Origin: Lysobacteraceae bacterium
GTDB taxonomy: Bacteria > Pseudomonadota > Gammaproteobacteria > Xanthomonadales > Rhodanobacteraceae
Assembly: GCA_018969845.1 (NCBI GenBank)
Contig: JAGWXP010000005.1
Location: 1 to 35,888 of the forward strand
Reading direction: 5' to 3'
Length of the DNA: 35,888 nt
Every line of letters begins with the position of its first letter. Within the stretch, counting starts at the first letter, position 1. The notes under the pieces are model-generated. The model saw nothing but the letters and a program-made list of their open reading frames with translations. It had not been told where the DNA came from and searched no databases. The position numbers and the translations under genes are program-made. Of the stretch, positions 31,059 through 35,888 are shown one piece after another.

Positions 31059-33485
31059 TTACTGCACGGTGAAAGTGACGTCGTCGATCACGAACGAAGT
31101 CTGCAGCGACGCGTTTTCCTTGCCGGTGAAGGTGAGCTTGAGGCTCGATCCCGGCGTCACATTGACGGTGTAGGAATGCACCTGATAGCCGGAGGCGGCG
31201 TTCAGATTGGAGAACGTGGCCACAGTCGTCGAACCCAGCGTCACGGTGAACGTGTCGTTCTTGCTGGTCGTGGTGGTTTCCGCCGTATCGATATGCAGGT
31301 AGAACTGCAGCGTACCCTTGCTTACGCCGGACGGGATCGTGACGCTCTGCGACACCGTATCGGTGTGCGTCGTGCCGTAGCCGTCCAGATAGGCGTAATA
31401 CGTCCCGGCGTGCGGAGATTCACCGCAGGAACTGTCGCACAACACGCCGCTGGTCATCGTCCACGGTGCAGCCGAGCCGGTTTCGAAGCCGGTGTTGCCG
31501 AGCAGCTGCGAGCCGCCGCCGCCACCACCACCGCCACCAGCCGTGTACTTGCCGACCAGCGAGACACCGCTGAACGAGGCATAGGCATTGAGCATGACGT
31601 AGTAGGTGCCGGCCTGCGCAGTGGCGATGTTACAGGTCTCGTTGTTGCCGGTGATGTACGGACGGCAGTCGTAGCTCGTCAGTGTCGGCGCGGAACCGAA
31701 TTTGACGTACAGGTCCGCATCGCCGGTACCGCCAGAGATCGCGAACGACAGTCCGGTGGCGCCAGCCGGCACAACCATCGTGTAGTTCAGCTGATTGCCG
31801 GTGGTCGCGGACAGACCCGTTACCGCCACGCCGTTCTGCAGCACGTTGCCGCCGCCACCACCGCTCGTCACGGTGACGGACGCGGTCTTGGAGCTGGTCT
31901 TGCCGCTCACGCTGTCGGTGACGGTCTCGGATACGCTGTAGGTGCCGGCCGCCGCATAGGTGTGGCTCGGGCTGGTCGCCGTCGAGGTGCTGCTATCACC
32001 GAAATTCCACGAATGCGAGCCGATCGTGCCGCCCGAATCCGTGGAGCTGTCGGTGAAGTTCGCAGTCAGGCCATTCGTGGTGAAGCTGAAGTTGGCCGTC
32101 GGCGTACCACCGGGAGCGGTGACCGTCACCGTATGCGATATCGAGCTGGTTGTGCCGCTGACGCCGTCGGTCACCGTTTCGCTCACCGTGTAGGTACCGC
32201 CGGCCGCGTAGGTGTGGCTCGGATTCTGCGCTGTGGAAGTGCTGCTGTCGCCGAAATTCCACGACCAGGACGATATGGTTCCGCCCGAGTCGGTCGAAGT
32301 GTCGGTGAAGCTCACGGTCAAGCCGCTGATCGTGTCAGTGAAGCTGGCCGTCGGCGTGCCGCCGGTACTGCCGTGACTGACGATCGGATGCGATATGGCG
32401 CAGGCATTGGTGTCGTTCGACCAGCTTGCCTGTTCGGTGAACGTACCGGTACCCATGACCACGTTCGCGGCACCGCCGGCCGAACCGGCCGCAATCCACG
32501 CGCACTCGTCGGAATTTTCCTGGCCGCTGGTGGCGGTCCAGCCGCCGGCCGGGAACTGGTCGGACACCATCTCGTGCCACTCGTGGCCGAGGGTCATGGT
32601 CCAGCCGTCCAGCGTGCCGGGACTGTTGACGAAACCGACGCCGCAACTGGATCCCTGGTCGATGTTGTAGGGCTGGTTGCTGAAGGCGATATCACCATAC
32701 GGCGACGACACCGCACCGCCGGACAGGCTGGAATCGCCGTTCCAGTCGTGCCACGCGCAATAGCCCTGGGTCGGACTCTGGTAGTTGTCCGGATCGTCGC
32801 CCGTCGCCGACATGATCACATAATAGGCGTGGCGGTTCGAAGCAGCGGTTGTGTTGCCGAAATGCGCCGCGGCATTGATCGCTTCCTGTGCCATTTGCGC
32901 ACCGGTGGCGTTGATTGGCGTGGTCGCGCTGGTGTCCTCCCACACGCCGGCCAGGATGCCGCCAGCCTGATAAGGCACGAAGCTGGAAGCCGGGGTACCG
33001 GAGGGGCAGCTCGCAGAACCCGAGGCAATGCCCTGACACCACTGGGTCAGATCCGCCGACCACAACTCGTTGCCGGTGCCGATGCCCTTGAACATTTCCT
33101 GGGCGGCTTGCGCGGCACCGTTCGGATCGCCGGAAAACACCGCATCGCCCTTGGAATCAGTGCTCTGTGTACCCCAGCCGCTGCCGTAGAACACCAGGTA
33201 CACCTTGGTGATGCCGTTCATCACGCCGACATTGCCCTGGCTGCTGCTGCTCGTGCCGCCGCCGTAGTACAGTGTGTTCGTGCTGGTCGCCGCCATCCCG
33301 CTCGGATGCGCTGCTTCCCAGACCTTCATCTTCTTCTGCACGGCACGCGTGGGAATCGCGCCATGCCGGTAGGCATGACCATAACTCGGTGAATAGGGGT
33401 TGCCGTTGCCGCTTGCGAGGGCGGCGCCGCCGGACAACCCCAACAGGGTCGCCGCGACAGCGGTCATCAACAGACTTCGTTTCAT
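31059..33485 (-). CDS. Secreted PKD-domain protein with peptidase-like N-terminal domain
   Basis: Signal peptide MKRSLLMTAVAATLLGLSGGAALASG; TLGHEWHEMVSDQFPAGGWTATSGQENSDECAWI; two PKD repeats; pre-peptidase C-terminal-like segment (GDADLYVKFGSAPTLTSYDCRPYITGNNETC); shared C-terminal domain. Confidence 0.85.
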   Translation of the reverse strand: MKRSLLMTAVAATLLGLSGGAALASGNGNPYSPSYGHAYRHGAIPTRAVQKKMKVWEAAHPSGMAATSTNTLYYGGGTSSSSQGNVGVMNGITKVYLVFYGSGWGTQSTDSKGDAVFSGDPNGAAQAAQEMFKGIGTGNELWSADLTQWCQGIASGSASCPSGTPASSFVPYQAGGILAGVWEDTSATTPINATGAQMAQEAINAAAHFGNTTAASNRHAYYVIMSATGDDPDNYQSPTQGYCAWHDWNGDSSLSGGAVSSPYGDIAFSNQPYNIDQGSSCGVGFVNSPGTLDGWTMTLGHEWHEMVSDQFPAGGWTATSGQENSDECAWIAAGSAGGAANVVMGTGTFTEQASWSNDTNACAISHPIVSHGSTGGTPTASFTDTISGLTVSFTDTSTDSGGTISSWSWNFGDSSTSTAQNPSHTYAAGGTYTVSETVTDGVSGTTSSISHTVTVTAPGGTPTANFSFTTNGLTANFTDSSTDSGGTIGSHSWNFGDSSTSTATSPSHTYAAAGTYSVSETVTDSVSGKTSSKTASVTVTSGGGGGNVLQNGVAVTGLSATTGNQLNYTMVVPAGATGLSFAISGGTGDADLYVKFGSAPTLTSYDCRPYITGNNETCNIATAQAGTYYVMLNAYASFSGVSLVGKYTAGGGGGGGGGSQLLGNTGFETGSAAPWTMTSGVLCDSSCGESPHAGTYYAYLDGYGTTHTDTVSQSVTIPSGVSKGTLQFYLHIDTAETTTTSKNDTFTVTLGSTTVATFSNLNAASGYQVHSYTVNVTPGSSLKLTFTGKENASLQTSFVIDDVTFTVQ

Positions 33486-33690
33486 GAAACCTCTCCCTTA
33501 CGGTTTGATGGAATGTCCGCGACCGGCCGCGGTGCCTCGGCGATCCTTCGCGCCTCGCGATCCGATCCGGCGCGGGCCCGGCCTGCGAGTAGCCGGGACG
33601 CACGCGCCGTTGCGAGCGTCCGGTTGCCAGGAACGTCCGCGATCGAATCCCTCGAGATGGCTTCGAGAGCACGGTGTGCTCCCAAAACGC
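33486..33690 (-). promoter_or_regulatory. Structured 5' leader of the 808-aa secreted protein gene
   Basis: Hairpins at 33517-33532, 33548-33560, 33577-33597, 33596-33621, 33651-33667, 33667-33681; see findings. Confidence 0.45.
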
Positions 33691-33718
33691 GGGGCAAGCT
33701 AACAGCCGTTGCACCGTT

Positions 33719-33724
33719 CGTCAA
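33719..33724 (-). promoter_or_regulatory. Putative -35 (TTGACG) for the 808-aa gene
   Basis: TTGACG followed after 17 nt by weak TAGCTT. Confidence 0.3.
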
Positions 33725-34032
33725 GAAAAATCTGCCGCTAAGTGACTGATTTTTATATTTTTTTATTGCTTCGCAACAATAAAGTCCGGACAACGACGGG
33801 TGGATGATCCTGCCGGATTTGGACATCCAGAAGGATAAATTGCCGCCACGGGGCAAGACCGGGACGACCCCTGCCGGAAGTCATGCAACCCGCATGGACA
33901 AAGGGCTTGTGCCGGTTCTGCCGAATTCTGCGCAGGAATGCGTGACCGGTGCGCGGATGGATCGCGGGGTTTGTATACTTTTGCGTATTTTTGATAAAAT
34001 GAAATTTTTCGCACGCGGCGGCGGCGGCATCT

Positions 34033-34048
34033 TGAAACGATCGTTTCA
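34033..34048. promoter_or_regulatory. Perfect 16-bp palindrome, candidate operator
   Basis: TGAAACGATCGTTTCA. Confidence 0.4.
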
Positions 34049-34462
34049 GCGCCCGCTTATCAGGCTGATCTTCTTCGGCCGCCGTGACCACAGCACCAGG
34101 GCGATCACGCCGAACACGGGCGCCGCCCAGTACATGAACTTGAGCGTGGCGTGGGTACTGTTCCAGGTGTTGGAAAAGATCAGGTCCATCGACACCATCG
34201 GGTCTTCCTTGATGCGCGTAAATCCCTCGGACAGCGCGATCTGCGCGCGCTGCGTGCCCCAGTCGTCCAGCATGGGCACGGCGGCGTCCAACTCCCCCCC
34301 GGCACTCATGTAGATGTGAGCGAGCAGGGCCTGGCGCTGCGCCGATGCCTGCAAGTGCTCGCCGATGCCCGGCAACCGGCCGGCGGCACCCCAAACCGCC
34401 AGATCGTAGGCCAAAGCCCAGATGAACAGCAGGGTGAACCACCAGTGCCAATGCTTTTTCAT
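34046..34462 (-). CDS. Hypothetical small membrane protein (138 aa, two TM segments)
   Basis: MKKHWHWWFTLLFIWALAYDLAVW...LKFMYWAAPVFGVIALVLWSRRPKK; the longer tracked start at 34900 lies antisense to the next gene. Confidence 0.7.
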   Translation of the reverse strand: MKKHWHWWFTLLFIWALAYDLAVWGAAGRLPGIGEHLQASAQRQALLAHIYMSAGGELDAAVPMLDDWGTQRAQIALSEGFTRIKEDPMVSMDLIFSNTWNSTHATLKFMYWAAPVFGVIALVLWSRRPKKISLISGR

Positions 34463-34629
34463 CGCCGTCTCCCACGCCTCGCACGATGCTAAACCCTTTG
34501 TGCCGGTTGCGCCTATCCCCCCGTCAATCCTGCAAAATGTGAGCGCCAGCACGCCCTTGCACAGACGAATCCTGCACTGTTGCCCCGACAGCGCTACACT
34601 GAATCGGCCTGACAGGGGCTTGGAATGGG

Positions 34630-35888
34630 ATGAGCGGTCAGGACACCACCACGCTGAGCGGTGCGCAACACGCGCGGGATGAACTCCGCGAGCGTTGCCT
34701 TGCGCTCGTGCGGCGCTGGCAACCCCTGGCGCAGGGTGGCTGGGATCAGATCGCGGCGCGCAAGCTGGGCGAGGAGATCGACCAGATCGCCGACACCGGC
34801 GAGCGCCTTGGTCTGGAGGACGTGAGCGGCTCGGCACTGGAACTGGCTGCCTACCTGTGCTCCTTCGTCGATGATGGCTTGGCGCCCAACGCCAAGGCAC
34901 TGGGCAAACTTGCCGAGATGGTCAACCGCCTCGGCGCGGTGCTGACCGATTTGTCGGCTACCGAAACGGCCGCGGTGCATGCCCTGCCTGGCGCACGCGC
35001 GCCGGTCGAGCCCGTGCCAAGCCCGGCCGCGGCCGAACCCGAACCGCCGGCGCACGCCGAAACCGGGACGCCGGCATCCGCGGCGGTGGCATCGGAGGAC
35101 CCTGCAGAACCCTCGACGCGCCCGACCCATCTGCCGCGCGCGGTGTGTCTGATAGGTATCGCTGCAGCCACGGTACCCGGACTCGCCGAAGGACTGCGCG
35201 AACGCGGCTATGACGTGCGCGAGTTCGACGAAGCCCCGGCGCTGCTGGATTTCCTCGCCCATGCGATTCCGGGCGCACTGCTGGTGGATGCACGAAAACT
35301 GCGTGTGATGGCGCGCGTTGCTGTGCAGTATGCCGGCATGGGTTTGACTGGCGAGCGCATGCCGGCGGTGCTCGCGGTATCGCCGGACGGTGACCTGGGC
35401 CACCGCTTGCTGGCGATGCGCGCCGGTGCCGCCGCCTTGTTCAGCGCGCCGGTGGATTCCCTGCGCGTGATCGGCAAACTCGACGAGCTGCTGCACACCG
35501 ACGCGCAACCGGAATGGCGCGTGCTGCTGGCCGAATCCGACCGCGCCCATGCCACCGAATCCGCGCGTGCGCTGGTCGAGCGCGGCATGACCGCGCGTCT
35601 GGTCGGAAACGGCCAGGCGGCGCTCGCGGCGATCGGCGATTTCCGCCCCGACGTCATCGTCATCGACCACGACCTGCCGGATGTCAGCGGCGTCGAACTG
35701 ATCCAGCTCATCCGCCAGCAGAACGAATTCGCAGCCGTACCGATCATCCTCGCGGTGGACGCCAGCGGCACGGCGCAGCGTTTCGACGCGATCGCCGCCG
35801 GCGGCGACGAGGTGCTGCTCAAGCCGGTAAAGGCGCGGCACCTGATCGGCGCGGTGCAGGCACGTGTACAGCGCGCGCACTGGCTGCG
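34630..35888 (+). CDS. Multi-receiver signalling protein (partial, runs off the right edge)
   Basis: ATG at 34630, open to the window end: MSGQDTTTLSGAQHARDELRERCLALVRRW...; C-terminal part WRVLLAESDRAHATESARALVERGMTARLVGNGQAALAAIGDFRPDVIVIDHDLPDVSGVELIQLIRQ is a CheY-like receiver. Absent from the ORF track (no stop). Confidence 0.8.
   Translation, partial: MSGQDTTTLSGAQHARDELRERCLALVRRWQPLAQGGWDQIAARKLGEEIDQIADTGERLGLEDVSGSALELAAYLCSFVDDGLAPNAKALGKLAEMVNRLGAVLTDLSATETAAVHALPGARAPVEPVPSPAAAEPEPPAHAETGTPASAAVASEDPAEPSTRPTHLPRAVCLIGIAAATVPGLAEGLRERGYDVREFDEAPALLDFLAHAIPGALLVDARKLRVMARVAVQYAGMGLTGERMPAVLAVSPDGDLGHRLLAMRAGAAALFSAPVDSLRVIGKLDELLHTDAQPEWRVLLAESDRAHATESARALVERGMTARLVGNGQAALAAIGDFRPDVIVIDHDLPDVSGVELIQLIRQQNEFAAVPIILAVDASGTAQRFDAIAAGGDEVLLKPVKARHLIGAVQARVQRAHWL

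Noticed and set aside
31500-31550. Run of gcc/acc triplets (poly-Gly) as a possible microsatellite
   Set aside because: It encodes a short Gly-rich linker between domains, common in such repeat proteins.
31176-33392. 738-aa plus-strand ORF antisense to the 808-aa secreted protein
   Set aside because: Arg/Gly/Ala/Val-rich composition typical of a GC-rich antisense frame; the minus strand has signal peptide and PKD domains.
33804-34313. 169-aa plus-strand ORF in the accessory intergenic region
   Set aside because: Runs antisense into the 138-aa membrane protein, no family features, and mixed composition; not supported as a gene.
34594-35880. 428-aa minus-strand ORF
   Set aside because: Antisense to the clear receiver-domain protein on the plus strand that is open through the window end.

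Overview
The window (GC-rich; gene order and protein sequences suggest a gammaproteobacterium, probably Xanthomonadales, which is an inference) is mostly core genome. From 1 to ~10.6 kb it holds the S10/spc ribosomal-protein cluster on the minus strand: tuf-rpsJ-rplC-rplD-rplW-rplB-rpsS-rplV-rpsC-rplP-rpmC-rpsQ-rplN-rplX-rplE-rpsN-rpsH-rplF-rplR-rpsE-rpmD-rplO(partial). tRNA-Tyr, tRNA-Gly and tRNA-Thr lie directly upstream of tuf. Next come a thioesterase, ychF, pth, rplY, prs, tRNA-Gln, ispE, lolB and a TPR lipoprotein (all minus), then hemA, prfA, an OGT-like TPR glycosyltransferase and a MoaB-like gene (plus), acylphosphatase and a TlpA-like gene (minus), and wrbA-like, DUF2069-like, acyl-CoA dehydrogenase and a half-length asparaginase (plus). 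The accessory part (28.3-35.9 kb) carries two large secreted Ig/PKD-repeat proteins sharing a C-terminal domain, a small membrane protein, and a truncated multi-receiver protein that is missing from the ORF track. I see no CRISPR array, prophage, transposase or recognised defence system. The best leads are: the tRNA-tuf-rpsJ junction, which looks like a tufB/tufA hybrid locus; a terminator-like hairpin just before rplD; two small palindromic elements (85 bp overlapping the lolB start, 143 bp after prfA); a degenerate direct repeat flanking tRNA-Gln; a heavily structured ~190-nt leader of the 808-aa secreted protein; and uncharacterised N-terminal domains in the two secreted proteins. All family assignments are from reading the sequences by eye; no database search was run.
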